A program made the translations under genes and the position numbers. The notes below the pieces were generated by a model, which did not search any database, had not been told where the DNA came from, and saw nothing but the letters and a program-made list of their open reading frames with translations. A stretch of DNA of 47,786 nt, from assembly GCF_001665625.1 (NCBI RefSeq), contig NZ_LZSY01000036.1, forward strand, positions 1 through 47,786, given 5' to 3'. This document shows, piece after piece, positions 1-9,400 of this stretch. Source of the stretch: Mycolicibacterium peregrinum. Lineage in GTDB: Bacteria > Actinomycetota > Actinomycetes > Mycobacteriales > Mycobacteriaceae. Position 1 is the first letter of the stretch; each line of letters begins with the position of its first letter.

Positions 1-900
1 CCAGGCCCCCGCCGCGGCGCGACCCGTCAGCGCGACGCCGAACAGCTGCGCTGCCCCGGGCAGCTCGGCGCCGCGGCTGAACTGCTGGATCCGGTGGTCG
101 AGACGATGCGGGCCGCGGGGGAGACCAACGGATTCGGCTATCGCTTTCATCTGCCCAGGGCCACTGCTCTGGCCATTGGTGGTCTGTCCGGCGACTCCAC
201 GGTGGTCGAACTCGACGAGTGTCGGCATCCCAGTTGGCATTACCTCGCCTACGAGCATGCCCTGGTCCGGGCCTGGGTCGCTGCGACTCAGGGGGCGGTG
301 TCGGAGGCCGTGGAGATCGTGCTCGATGCGGCAGACACCGCAGGGGACAACGGGCAACTGGCGGCCGAGGTGTTGTGCCTGCAGACCGCGGCGCAGTTCG
401 GCGACCATTCCCGCTCCCGACGGCTCGACGAGTTGACGGGTCTGGTCGAGGGGCCACGGGTCGGTGCCGCCGCCGCGCTGTGCCGGGCCCTCGCCCATGA
501 CGACGGCGACGGGTTGGCAAAGGCGTCAACAGAATTCGAGGCATTCGGCGACCTGGTCGCGGCGGCCGATGCGGCCGGTCGCGCGGCGGTGGCATATCGA
601 CGCAAGGACATGCGGGGGTCCGCCCTGGCAGCGGCGGCGCGGGCGACGGCACTGGCCGACGCATGCGGTGGTGCGGCCACGCCGGCGTTGCTCGCCGTCG
701 CGGAACGTCTGCCCTTGACCGGCCGGGAACGTGAGATCGCGATGCTGATCGGTGCCGGGTTGTCCAGTCGTGCGATCGCCGACCGGCTACGCCTCTCGAT
801 CCGCACCGTAGAGGGGCACATCTACCGCGCGATGGCAAAAACCGGTGTATCCACCAGAGCCGAGCTGATCGCGCTGCTACCGCGGCGGCATCGCGACTGA
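1..900 (+). CDS. LuxR-family transcriptional regulator, C-terminal part (5' end outside window)
   Basis: The reading frame is open from base 1 without a stop, so the gene begins upstream and only about 299 codons are visible. An internal GTG at 94 is not taken as the start because coding character continues before it. Most of the visible protein is alanine-rich helical sequence, like the TPR-like sensor region of large LuxR (LAL/MalT-type) regulators. The last 65 residues or so form a GerE/LuxR helix-turn-helix, recognisable by LTGREREIAMLI, then SSRAIADRLRLSIRTVEGHIYRA and the closing STRAELIALL. Family knowledge says such proteins bind DNA through this C-terminal domain and often carry an N-terminal ATPase, which cannot be seen here. 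The ligand and targets are unknown. The gene that follows is a very small regulator-like protein. Confidence 0.85.
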   Translation, partial: PGPRRGATRQRDAEQLRCPGQLGAAAELLDPVVETMRAAGETNGFGYRFHLPRATALAIGGLSGDSTVVELDECRHPSWHYLAYEHALVRAWVAATQGAVSEAVEIVLDAADTAGDNGQLAAEVLCLQTAAQFGDHSRSRRLDELTGLVEGPRVGAAAALCRALAHDDGDGLAKASTEFEAFGDLVAAADAAGRAAVAYRRKDMRGSALAAAARATALADACGGAATPALLAVAERLPLTGREREIAMLIGAGLSSRAIADRLRLSIRTVEGHIYRAMAKTGVSTRAELIALLPRRHRD

Positions 901-954
901 TTCGGGTACCGCGGTACTCACACCGGTTCAGTGGAACCGTCGCATCCTGGATCG

Positions 955-1155
955 ATGGCCGACGAGGGGGACTTGCAGGAACGGGCGTTGCGGCAACTTC
1001 CGTTGCCGTACTCGCTGGCATTGCGGCTCCGCGACGCCGGAGTGGCACGTGAACTGGTGTGCGAGTACCTCAGCGTCGAGGACTCCGCGCTCGACGGCAT
1101 CTACCGGATCGCCGAGGCCAAGCTGGCCGCGGCGGTGGCCCGGGTGGGAGCGTAG
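955..1155 (+). CDS. Small protein resembling a sigma-70 region 4 helix-turn-helix
   Basis: This is a 66-residue protein if it starts at ATG 955. A GTG at 931 in the same frame would add eight residues; neither start has a convincing Shine-Dalgarno sequence. The sequence has the rhythm LPLPYSLALRLRDAGVA, then ELVCEYLSVEDSALDGIYRIAEAKLAAAV. This recalls sigma factor region 4 (LP..yR..L.LR..G....IA..L......V...L..A..KL), but no other sigma region is present. It may be a stand-alone DNA- or RNA polymerase-binding miniature protein; that is inference. It lies 54 bases behind the LuxR-type gene on the same strand and converges on the giant-protein gene, with only 8 bases between the two stop codons. 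Confidence 0.6.
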   Translation: MADEGDLQERALRQLPLPYSLALRLRDAGVARELVCEYLSVEDSALDGIYRIAEAKLAAAVARVGA

Positions 1156-1163
1156 CGCGGGCC

Positions 1164-4100
1164 CTAGTCAGCGGATACAAATTCCGTCAATGGACCTGCC
1201 TGCCCCAGCGGATTGATCAGAAGAGCTGCGTAGCCGACGGCATCAGCGTGGGAGTCGCGGATGTGCAGTTCGGTTGACATGAACGCCCAACCGTCGACTC
1301 CGCTGGGCGTTGGTGTGAGCACAGTGAGGTCGGCGTCGCCCGGGGTGAGCCAGTGACGTTCGCCGTCGGCTGTGTTTCGCCACAGGGCGAGGCGCCAAGG
1401 CGAGATCTGTTGGGCATGCTGAGTCGGCAACCCGGTGAAGGTCACCTCGAGACCGCCCCCGGCGGCGTCGCGCTGCACTGTCGCATGCAGGGCCGGCGTA
1501 GGTGCGGTGACCATGGCAGATACCGGCGCGCTGGGGGCGCTCCATTCGCACGGATGAGCGTCGATGAACCCGCCGGTGTTCGCGATCGGCGATGGCAGTG
1601 GCGCCGCGCCGGGCCGGGTTGAGACCTCTGCCGGGTAGCGCACCTGCGCGGTGACCGCGATTGTGACGAATGCGGGTAGGGCAGCGAGCTTTTCGGCGGC
1701 AATATCTGCCCGGTAGGTGTCGGGTGAACCGTCGACGGGGACAAGGGCGCCTTCGTCGACCTCCGTGCCGTAGAGGTAGGAGGTGGACGCGGCCGCCGCG
1801 CAGCTCACCCGGTACTGCGGTGGTGACTGGCTCCCGAGGCGTGCGATCACCGTGCCGTTGATGCCGTACGCCTGGACCTGCACGCTCAGTCCACCGTCCT
1901 TGGTGTCGATGTGCACTACCGGCGATGGCGGCTGATCGCTGCCGGGTACGGCCACCGCTGTGAGTCCGCAGCCATCGAACGACGCCTCCACCTGCGCATG
2001 GGTGAGCGGCACCACCCGGACGAACTGCAGTGTTTGCACGGAACCGGGGATGCTGTGGGCGAATCGGACTGTTCCGCCTGCGGATAGGGGCACGGGGGTG
2101 AGCAGAGTGAACGATTCGCGCTTCATCGGTTCGTGCTGGTGGTCGTAGAGTGCGGCGGCCCGGGTGGCTCGGTTGGCGGATTCGGGGAAGACGTCGAGTT
2201 GTGCGGTGACGACCTGTTCGTCAGCGAGGTAGACGTTGTAGGCGGCGTGGCCTGGCTCGGTCGGCCACGACAAGTCGATTTGCGCGCGGCCCACCGGATC
2301 CCGTCGTGACGACCACAGGATGCGCGGGGCGGTGCTCAGTGGCCGTGGCCGGCGCGGATCGACAACGCGCACACGCGCCGTGGCTGAACGGCTGTCGGCG
2401 GTGTTGGGGTTGAATGTCGCGGTGACGACCTGGTCGGCGATCTCGCCGGTCTGTGTTTGCGCGGCAGGGAAACTCACCTTCACCCGGTCGCCCGGGAACG
2501 GGGCGTTCACAATGTGACCATCGACGCTTATCTGGGTGATCGGCGCAGTGCCGGGACCTAGCGCGTCCGGTGGCGGCACATCGACCTCGACGGTGATGGT
2601 TCCCGGTGAGAGTGCACCCGGGGGCGCGTCTCGCAGGTCATAGTCGGCGAAGTAGTGCGCTTCGGGACGCGGTGCGGGCAGCGGTGGCCGCGGTGGCGGT
2701 GTCGCGTGAAGCGTCCCGGGTTGGCCCCATCGGCCGAACTCGTCACCTTCAGCGACCTGCCAGCTCACCGGGCCGACGTCGGCGGGCACGCTCGAATCGA
2801 CCAATGTGCCTTGGCATCCGGTGGGTAGGTCGCGGCGGCCGGGCAGCAGGGTGAGCGCCCGCGGGGTTCCGTCGACGTCGATGAACGCGTGCTGCGAGTG
2901 GATCGCGCCACTGTCTGAACGGGTGAAGGCGACTGGTCCGGCCGGCGGCGGCCCGAGGATGGCGATGTCCTGACGGTAGGTGTTGGCCGCGGTCCACTGG
3001 CCGGGGCCGTCGGCAGCCAAGGCCAGTGGCGCAGGGGGATCGGGGAGGGCGCCGATGACCGCCGGCGTGACCAGCACGAGTTGCTGCAGGCCCCGCGAGG
3101 CGAGCAGCGGTTGGTCGACCGGGGCGCCGGCCGGCAGCCATGAGTTCATCGCCTGGGCGTCTGGGCCTGCAGACTTCATCGCCGCGATGAGGTGGGCGAC
3201 GGTGGTGTTCGGACTGCCTGCAGCGACCGTCGCGGCAGGGTCGGCTGCCCACACCCCGACAGCGATCCACGCGACCGGCACGGAGTCGTCGCCGACGTCC
3301 GCCTGCACCGGGCAGGACAGTCCGAGCCAGCGTGCGATGCCCGGATCGGTGGCGGCGGTGATCAGGGTCTGGATGGTGCCGAGTTCGGTGGTGGCCTGTT
3401 GCGCGCGGTTGGGGATGGAAAGCGGCGTGCGGTGCCTACCGGGATAGGAGCCAGGATCGGAGTAGGCCTGCTGCAGGAGCGATCGCACTGAAGTGATGCC
3501 CATGTCTGCGATGAGCGTGTCCACCCGCGCTGCTTCATCGTCGGCGTCGGCGGCGCGGTCGGTGGGTAGGTCGGCCGGCCCGGTGTGCCGTGGGGCACCG
3601 GCGACGGCCCGGTCGATGCCTGCGCCGGAATCGACCACTGGGTCGGCCCACGGCGACACGTTGTCGAGTGGCAGGAGAAATCGGACTTTGTCGGCCGCAG
3701 GGTCGACGTACTCGCGGTTGATCAGGCTTGCATCGAGGCCGACCACGTTGCGTGCTATCCCGTCACCGACGAGGCGAATGCGGCGGATGCGGGATGCGGC
3801 CAGGGTGAACGGAGCTCGGCTGCGCGACAGCAGTATTCGTTCCTGATTGCCTCCAGCGCGACCGATCACCGAGATTTGCACTGGGCTGAATTCTTCGATG
3901 TCGAGCCGAATCCAGCTGATCCATGGATCCTTGTTGCCCTCTTCGTCGGGGCCGAGGATGTCGCCGTAGAGGGGGCGGTCGGGCTTGATCGCCATCTCGG
4001 GATCGGTGCCCAGCGGTTGGACCGTGCCGTTGTCGTCGTAGATCCACCAGAAGACGCGCAGCGGCCGCACCAGGATGCGGTTCTCGGGGTCGAGGGCGTC

Positions 4101-4268
4101 CTTGCGCAGCGGGATGAAGGTGAAGCCGCGCAAGGGGAATCCGATAGCAGGGTTGACCCACGCGCGTAGATGCGCGCCGGTCGCGACGTAGGGATCGTCG
4201 GCGGGATCGCGCACCGCGAGGCCCGAGACGCGGAACAGAGATTCTGGGGTGAAGGCTTGCGGTTTCAC
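1164..4268 (-). CDS. Large uncharacterised protein (1034 aa), second gene of a giant-protein pair
   Basis: The frame stays open upstream to 4586, but the real start is most likely the GTG at 4268. It overlaps the stop of the preceding 1711-aa gene as GTGA and has GAGGTG upstream as ribosome binding site. The upstream extension reads as Arg/His-rich shadow sequence. No enzyme motif was recognised. The N-terminal part (about 1-200) is rich in aromatic residues and strands, for example VFWWIYDDNG. The middle is Ala/Pro-rich. Around residues 600-720 there are strand patterns like fibronectin type III or other Ig-like modules, including APRILWSS and AYNVYLADEQ. There is no signal peptide and no membrane segment, so a cytoplasmic or non-classically exported structural or binding protein is plausible. 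Translational coupling implies that it works with its upstream partner. Function unknown. Confidence 0.8.
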   Translation of the reverse strand: MKPQAFTPESLFRVSGLAVRDPADDPYVATGAHLRAWVNPAIGFPLRGFTFIPLRKDALDPENRILVRPLRVFWWIYDDNGTVQPLGTDPEMAIKPDRPLYGDILGPDEEGNKDPWISWIRLDIEEFSPVQISVIGRAGGNQERILLSRSRAPFTLAASRIRRIRLVGDGIARNVVGLDASLINREYVDPAADKVRFLLPLDNVSPWADPVVDSGAGIDRAVAGAPRHTGPADLPTDRAADADDEAARVDTLIADMGITSVRSLLQQAYSDPGSYPGRHRTPLSIPNRAQQATTELGTIQTLITAATDPGIARWLGLSCPVQADVGDDSVPVAWIAVGVWAADPAATVAAGSPNTTVAHLIAAMKSAGPDAQAMNSWLPAGAPVDQPLLASRGLQQLVLVTPAVIGALPDPPAPLALAADGPGQWTAANTYRQDIAILGPPPAGPVAFTRSDSGAIHSQHAFIDVDGTPRALTLLPGRRDLPTGCQGTLVDSSVPADVGPVSWQVAEGDEFGRWGQPGTLHATPPPRPPLPAPRPEAHYFADYDLRDAPPGALSPGTITVEVDVPPPDALGPGTAPITQISVDGHIVNAPFPGDRVKVSFPAAQTQTGEIADQVVTATFNPNTADSRSATARVRVVDPRRPRPLSTAPRILWSSRRDPVGRAQIDLSWPTEPGHAAYNVYLADEQVVTAQLDVFPESANRATRAAALYDHQHEPMKRESFTLLTPVPLSAGGTVRFAHSIPGSVQTLQFVRVVPLTHAQVEASFDGCGLTAVAVPGSDQPPSPVVHIDTKDGGLSVQVQAYGINGTVIARLGSQSPPQYRVSCAAAASTSYLYGTEVDEGALVPVDGSPDTYRADIAAEKLAALPAFVTIAVTAQVRYPAEVSTRPGAAPLPSPIANTGGFIDAHPCEWSAPSAPVSAMVTAPTPALHATVQRDAAGGGLEVTFTGLPTQHAQQISPWRLALWRNTADGERHWLTPGDADLTVLTPTPSGVDGWAFMSTELHIRDSHADAVGYAALLINPLGQAGPLTEFVSAD

Positions 4269-7200
4269 AGGAGCACCTCGCCGGCAGCTGGGCTGGTTGT
4301 CGTGCAGGTGGCGGTCTTGACGGTGCCTGCGTCGGTGTAGGCCAAGGTCAGCGTGACCGGTTGGGACGGCGCGATGACCAGCGGTGCCGGCGGCGTGAAC
4401 AGGTACCGGCATTGCGACGAATCGCCGTACCGTCCGCCGAAGTTCACGCCATTGACCTGGAAGCTGGTGACGTCGAGCCGGCCCTGCCGGGCCAGCGGCT
4501 CCGGGGATTCGACCAGAACGCCGGCGAGGTTTCTCGTGTTGGAGGTCCACAGCAGCGATGTGCGGCCGGATGTCGGCAGCGGCCACCCTTCCATGCCGAG
4601 CGCTGTCAGTGCCGCGGCGAGTGCGGCATCCGAGATCTGGGGCTCGGGCAGGACGGCGGGGGTGAGGCTGAGATATCCGTGCGGCGCGCCGGGTGGGGAC
4701 CGGAATCCGAGGTCGGCGAGTTGGTCATCGGGATTGCGGTAACGCGATGTGCTGAAGATGATGCCCGGCAACGGGTCTGCCGGTGGCGGGTCGGCTTGGC
4801 CGTCGACGTGGTTGCCGACGAAGCCGATGTTGAGCTGATAGGTCGCCAGCGGCTGCAGGTCATCGGTGGATGCTTTCAAGCTCGCTCCTGACTTCGGCAC
4901 CGGGCAGCTGTGTGCGGTATCGATGGCGAGGTAGCGCTGGCCGAGCGAGTCGAGAATGTCTGTATCGGTGAGGTCCTGCCATACCGCTGGATTCAGAACC
5001 ACCAGCCACGGCGCCGGGTGGGTGTCGCTGCGGGGCGGACCATCGGTGCGCTGGCACGCCAGATCCAACCGATACCCGTACAGGCCGGCCAGCTGGTCGA
5101 CATGATCGACGTCGAAGTTCGCCACGAGATCGTCGTCGAGATACCACCACTGGGTGCGATCACCCGGGCTGTAGCTCTTCAAATACCGTGCCAGATAGTC
5201 GGTCTTGAACACGGCCTGCTCCCAGGCGAATTCCCGCCAGGCAAGTTCCGCTACGGGCGGATGATGCACCACCACCGCGCCCGGGGGCGGGAGTTTCGCG
5301 GTACGGAAAAAGTACTCCTGCACCTCCTCGGGGAAGAGCGTGGGCGGGACCGGGGGCTGCTGCGCGGCGCCTTGTTCTGTCTGGCCCGCGGTCTGGGTGA
5401 CCACACGGACCAGGTACAGAGCATCGGGATCCAGCTTGAGTGGGGTGCGGAACTGCGGTGGGGCATTGTTGTGCTGGTCGACGGTGTTGGCCGCATCGGT
5501 GGCACTCTTGGCTGCGGCCTTGGCGTCCTTGAACGCGTCCCAACTGGTGCCGTGCAGCCCCAGAACGGTGATGCCCTGCAGCAGCGGGTATCGGAGGCGA
5601 GCGCCACGGGTGGTGGTCGGAGCGGTGTAGCCGACCCGCAGCCGACCGTCAGGCAGATCTGCTGCATTGGTGAACAGCCAGTCAGCACCGGAATCGATGT
5701 CGACAATTGCGATTTGGTCGACGAGTTCGGGGAAGGTGCCATCGAGGATCACCCACAGCTCCGCCTCACGCAAACTCGTGTCGGCAACGACAGTAAGAGA
5801 GATGGGTTCTTCAAGGCCGAGTGCCTTCAGGCTGTCGCCGAGTGGTTGATACGACCTGATCATCGGCAGCCCCAGCGCGGCCTCGAACGACCGCCCCTCG
5901 ATGGTGATGGGATCGACGGGGACGACCGACCCCGGCCGGAAGGTGAACTGTGCAGGGATCAAGCTCGCCATCCCAGCTTCGCTGAGCGGCAGACCGCGTC
6001 CCCAGGGGTTCAACGTGACTGCGGCGGTGAACCGTGAGATGTGGGTACCGGGTTCAGGTGCGGCCGGCAACGTCCACCCGGTCGGCGAGGGCTGCGCGAG
6101 GTCGCCGAGCGCCCAACCGGGCATCGCAGAGTGCGGCACCCGGCAGGCAGATGCGGTCGCGGTGACTGGATCGACACCCGGTGCAGTGTTGGCGGCGCCG
6201 TCGCTGCGTCGATGTGCCCACATGTCCGACCGGTGAGTCAGCAGGGCCAACTCCCGTGCTCCGCAGGGATTTCCCGTGCCACCGGCACCGACCTCGGCCT
6301 GTTTGGGCTGCTGCCACGCCGCCTCCAAACCGGTGGTGAGCAACGCCGGGACACCGTCGACACGCCACAGCTCGACACTGTTCAGATAGTGCGTGTAACG
6401 CAGTTTGTCGTTGCCGGTCTGACCGCTGGCGTGCAGACTGTCCACACCTGCGAACGCGGTGTTCAAGTTCGCAAGGTTGGGTCCGAGATCGAACTGCAAA
6501 ATGGGCACCACGTCCGGCCACACCGTCGGCGCGTCATCGGCGCCGGCAGCGCCCTGCCCCACCTCGACATAGTGCCGATCCGACAGCGACATCCTGAGCG
6601 GCCGCCACGGGGCGGGCGGGGGCACGGCGGCGCTGGGCTTGTCGGGCCCGATGTGAAGGTCCACGCAACCCTCAATCTCGGTGAACCACAGGTCGATACT
6701 GCCGCACACCCGGAAGTCGGCGGCCAGGAAGTCGCCGGGCCCGAGCTGCAGCGCCAGGTCGGCATGCGCGCCGATGGAGAACGGGCCCAAATGCAAGGCG
6801 CCCCCGATCGTTCCCGATCCGGCCAGAAACCACGGGTTGGTGGCCATTCCGACCGCGGCGCGTGCCGAGAGCTGCAGCCAGACAGGTGGCACACCCCAGT
6901 TCAGGCTGACGGCGAACCCGAAGCCGATCGCCGGGCCAGGGAGTGTGATCGACGTGCCGCCCAGCTTGTCGATCGTGTCGCCCTGCACCATCAGGTAGGC
7001 CGATGCCCCGATGTCGAACAATTTGGGTAGCACCTTGGCAGTCATCGGGCCTGGGGGACGGCCGGGCATTCCGTCAGAGCCCAGCCGGAAGTACCAGGAC
7101 GACGGGTCGGCGAACGGGAGCCTGGCGTCGAGCGGAATTTTCACCTCTACCAGCTGCGGGGGATCGGAGTCGATGACGAAATTGCCCCTGGCGCCGACGG

Positions 7201-9400
7201 TGATCCCGTCCTCGTCGATGACGATCAGTCCCTTGAGGGGACTGTTCTGGGTGTTCAGGAAGTCCGGGGTGTGTAGGACCCGCGCATTGACTGCGAGGCG
7301 GAACGACGGATCGGGCACGGTGACGATGAGCTTGCCGGTGGCGCTGAAGGTGAACGCGAGGTCGTAGAGGGTGCCCACACCGGCCTGCAGACCGAGCATC
7401 ATCGCGCCGGCATCGGGCACCGTATCGTTGGGAGTCCACTGCAGCTGCCGCTCGACGATGTCGTCACCCCCGGCGGGCAGTACGGGGCGCATGTTCAGGC
7501 CGAACATGCCGCCGAGACTGTAAAGACCAAGTCCGGTCGGCCCCAACGGAATCGCACCGGGCAGTGAGCCGGTCACGTCGAGCAGGAAGCTCGTTCCGCC
7601 TTTGTAGACGAAGATGACTCGGGCTCCCACTCCCAGCGGTGCGCCGATCTGGGCAGAGATGTCAGCGCTGAAGCCGTCGTCGGTGATGTTGGCCGCGCCG
7701 TGCCCGGTCAGTGCGGCGGTGTCGATGTCGACACCCAAGCCGCGCAGTTGCAGGTCGACGTGTCCGTTGCCGTCAGCGGTGATGCGCACCGTGGCGTCGC
7801 TGACGGTGATCGGGCCCAGATCGGCATTGAACTTCAGATCGATTTCGTACCAGAGTGATCCGTGGCCGGATCGGGTGCCGAGGATATCCAGCAATGAACC
7901 TGGTGTCTGTACGATCCAGGCGCCCGGGTCCTCCACATCCAGCGTGGCGTTGGCGAAGCTGAGATGGATCGACGCCAGATCTTGGCCGGTCGTTTCGACA
8001 GCGACGTTGCGATAGCGGATCCGCATCGGGCGGTTGTCAGCCATGGCGATACGCATCGCATTACCAATGCTGAACGTGCTCACCTTGACGTCGACGAGAT
8101 AGTCGACACTCAACCGCATGGCCTGGCCCGCGCCGGCGGTGGACAGCGCCACCGAAGCACGGTCGATGACCACCTTGCCCGCGGAGTCGAAGAAAGCACT
8201 GGCCGCACCCGCGGCGGTGAGTAGTTCATGCAACCAGATCCCCGACTCGTCTCCGCTGGGCGGCTTCTTCGCCCCGAGCTCGGAGTCGGCGATCAGCGCG
8301 GTGGCCAAGGCCGCCGCGGTCACCACCGCTTTGCCACCGGCATCAGTACCGGTGGCCTTGACCAGGCCGTCTGGCCCGGCCGCGTCCACAGACACTTCGA
8401 AGGCGACCGCCGCGGCCGGCTGCAGTGCGCGCGAGCAGCGCACACGCACCGTCAGCGGATCACCGCCGGCGAGGGTGAACGCGCCGCCGCCGGGGCCGGG
8501 CGCCGCTTCGTCTCGGCCTGCGACACCAAATTTGGCGGTGGCCTCGATCGCGGTGGGCAGTAGGTCGACCAGCGAGGAGGCGGCGGGGTCTTGCCACTGC
8601 ATCCGTACGTCGATTTGGGGGCGCGTACCGGCAGCGGGGATGGTTGCCTCGACCGAGGCCGCCAGCCCACCGGGAGTGCCCAGCCGCAGGTCGAAATCGA
8701 TGGCGTGCCCGCCGATCAGCGGGATGTCCCGCGGAATGTAGAGCTTGGCATTGCGAATGGCCAGGCCAGTCCACTCAGGTGAAGGGGAACCCGGCGCCGA
8801 GGCGGTGGTGGAGTCGTCGACGACGATCCCATCGGTGATGTCGATACCGAAGCCGCTGTCTCCGAACAGGATCTGAGTCGGGGTCGGCTTCAGCACGAAC
8901 ACGTCATCTTGGGGGTCCTGACCCAGTTCGAACTTCAGCCAGGTGATCGTGGCCGCCGCGGTGGGGGTGCCGTGGACGCGAAGGCAGAGGTCGGCGTGCA
9001 GGTCGACCGGGTCGCCGGTCTTTGTCAACCATTCTCGCGGCTGTCCGCCCTCCGGGTCAGGTTCAGTCTCGCGACGCGCGGCGACCAGTACCGTGTTGGG
9101 ATCCACCAACGTCAAGGCGTTCTTTATCCCGGGCAGGTCGTCGAGGAGTAGGTCGAGTTGAAAACCGCCTCCGGGCAGCGCTTTCCACCGATACCCGATA
9201 TTCGGACCGAAGCGCGCCAAGTCGACAGTGAAGAATCCGAGCAGCTTGGTGTTGACCGTGCCTTGAGCGGTCCCGGAGTGCGCGTCGTTCCCATCGACGA
9301 CGTCATTGGACACCTGCAGACCAGACAGAAACGCCTCGATGGTCGGGGATACCGCGACCCCATGCCTGGCCGGTGCCAGGTCATCGAAGAGGTTGCTCAT
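4265..9400 (-). CDS. Giant uncharacterised beta-rich protein (1711 aa), first gene of a giant-protein pair
   Basis: The start is placed at ATG 9400 (MSNLFDDLAP), with GGTGG a short way upstream. An in-frame ATG at 9442 would add 14 residues, and the frame is open to 9565. Residues from about 60 to 920 are made of long alternating hydrophobic/polar strands, such as IDLKFNADLGPITV, DVDLQL-type stretches and ADLALQLGP. A Gly-rich stretch near 623-637 reads GLGLYSLGGMFGLN. This looks like a very long beta-groove or beta-solenoid, and it recalls the family I remember as DUF6603; that name is from memory only. A proline linker follows near 925-935. The C-terminal half has Ig-like strand patterns and a short Ala/Lys helix (AFKDAKAAAKSATDAANTV). 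No signal peptide, membrane helix or catalytic motif was seen. It overlaps the next gene by 4 bases. Confidence 0.8.
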   Translation of the reverse strand: MSNLFDDLAPARHGVAVSPTIEAFLSGLQVSNDVVDGNDAHSGTAQGTVNTKLLGFFTVDLARFGPNIGYRWKALPGGGFQLDLLLDDLPGIKNALTLVDPNTVLVAARRETEPDPEGGQPREWLTKTGDPVDLHADLCLRVHGTPTAAATITWLKFELGQDPQDDVFVLKPTPTQILFGDSGFGIDITDGIVVDDSTTASAPGSPSPEWTGLAIRNAKLYIPRDIPLIGGHAIDFDLRLGTPGGLAASVEATIPAAGTRPQIDVRMQWQDPAASSLVDLLPTAIEATAKFGVAGRDEAAPGPGGGAFTLAGGDPLTVRVRCSRALQPAAAVAFEVSVDAAGPDGLVKATGTDAGGKAVVTAAALATALIADSELGAKKPPSGDESGIWLHELLTAAGAASAFFDSAGKVVIDRASVALSTAGAGQAMRLSVDYLVDVKVSTFSIGNAMRIAMADNRPMRIRYRNVAVETTGQDLASIHLSFANATLDVEDPGAWIVQTPGSLLDILGTRSGHGSLWYEIDLKFNADLGPITVSDATVRITADGNGHVDLQLRGLGVDIDTAALTGHGAANITDDGFSADISAQIGAPLGVGARVIFVYKGGTSFLLDVTGSLPGAIPLGPTGLGLYSLGGMFGLNMRPVLPAGGDDIVERQLQWTPNDTVPDAGAMMLGLQAGVGTLYDLAFTFSATGKLIVTVPDPSFRLAVNARVLHTPDFLNTQNSPLKGLIVIDEDGITVGARGNFVIDSDPPQLVEVKIPLDARLPFADPSSWYFRLGSDGMPGRPPGPMTAKVLPKLFDIGASAYLMVQGDTIDKLGGTSITLPGPAIGFGFAVSLNWGVPPVWLQLSARAAVGMATNPWFLAGSGTIGGALHLGPFSIGAHADLALQLGPGDFLAADFRVCGSIDLWFTEIEGCVDLHIGPDKPSAAVPPPAPWRPLRMSLSDRHYVEVGQGAAGADDAPTVWPDVVPILQFDLGPNLANLNTAFAGVDSLHASGQTGNDKLRYTHYLNSVELWRVDGVPALLTTGLEAAWQQPKQAEVGAGGTGNPCGARELALLTHRSDMWAHRRSDGAANTAPGVDPVTATASACRVPHSAMPGWALGDLAQPSPTGWTLPAAPEPGTHISRFTAAVTLNPWGRGLPLSEAGMASLIPAQFTFRPGSVVPVDPITIEGRSFEAALGLPMIRSYQPLGDSLKALGLEEPISLTVVADTSLREAELWVILDGTFPELVDQIAIVDIDSGADWLFTNAADLPDGRLRVGYTAPTTTRGARLRYPLLQGITVLGLHGTSWDAFKDAKAAAKSATDAANTVDQHNNAPPQFRTPLKLDPDALYLVRVVTQTAGQTEQGAAQQPPVPPTLFPEEVQEYFFRTAKLPPPGAVVVHHPPVAELAWREFAWEQAVFKTDYLARYLKSYSPGDRTQWWYLDDDLVANFDVDHVDQLAGLYGYRLDLACQRTDGPPRSDTHPAPWLVVLNPAVWQDLTDTDILDSLGQRYLAIDTAHSCPVPKSGASLKASTDDLQPLATYQLNIGFVGNHVDGQADPPPADPLPGIIFSTSRYRNPDDQLADLGFRSPPGAPHGYLSLTPAVLPEPQISDAALAAALTALGMEGWPLPTSGRTSLLWTSNTRNLAGVLVESPEPLARQGRLDVTSFQVNGVNFGGRYGDSSQCRYLFTPPAPLVIAPSQPVTLTLAYTDAGTVKTATCTTTSPAAGEVLL

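Noticed and set aside
4910..6037. 375-aa plus-strand open frame inside the 1711-aa gene
   Set aside because: It has no ribosome binding site, its composition is shadow-like, and the minus-strand frame is continuous through the region with consistent strand patterns.
1164..9400. Giant pair as PE_PGRS/PPE, NRPS/PKS or prophage tail genes
   Set aside because: There is no PE or PPE N-terminus, no Gly-Ala repeat, no carrier or synthase motif, and no neighbouring phage structural, lysis or integrase gene.
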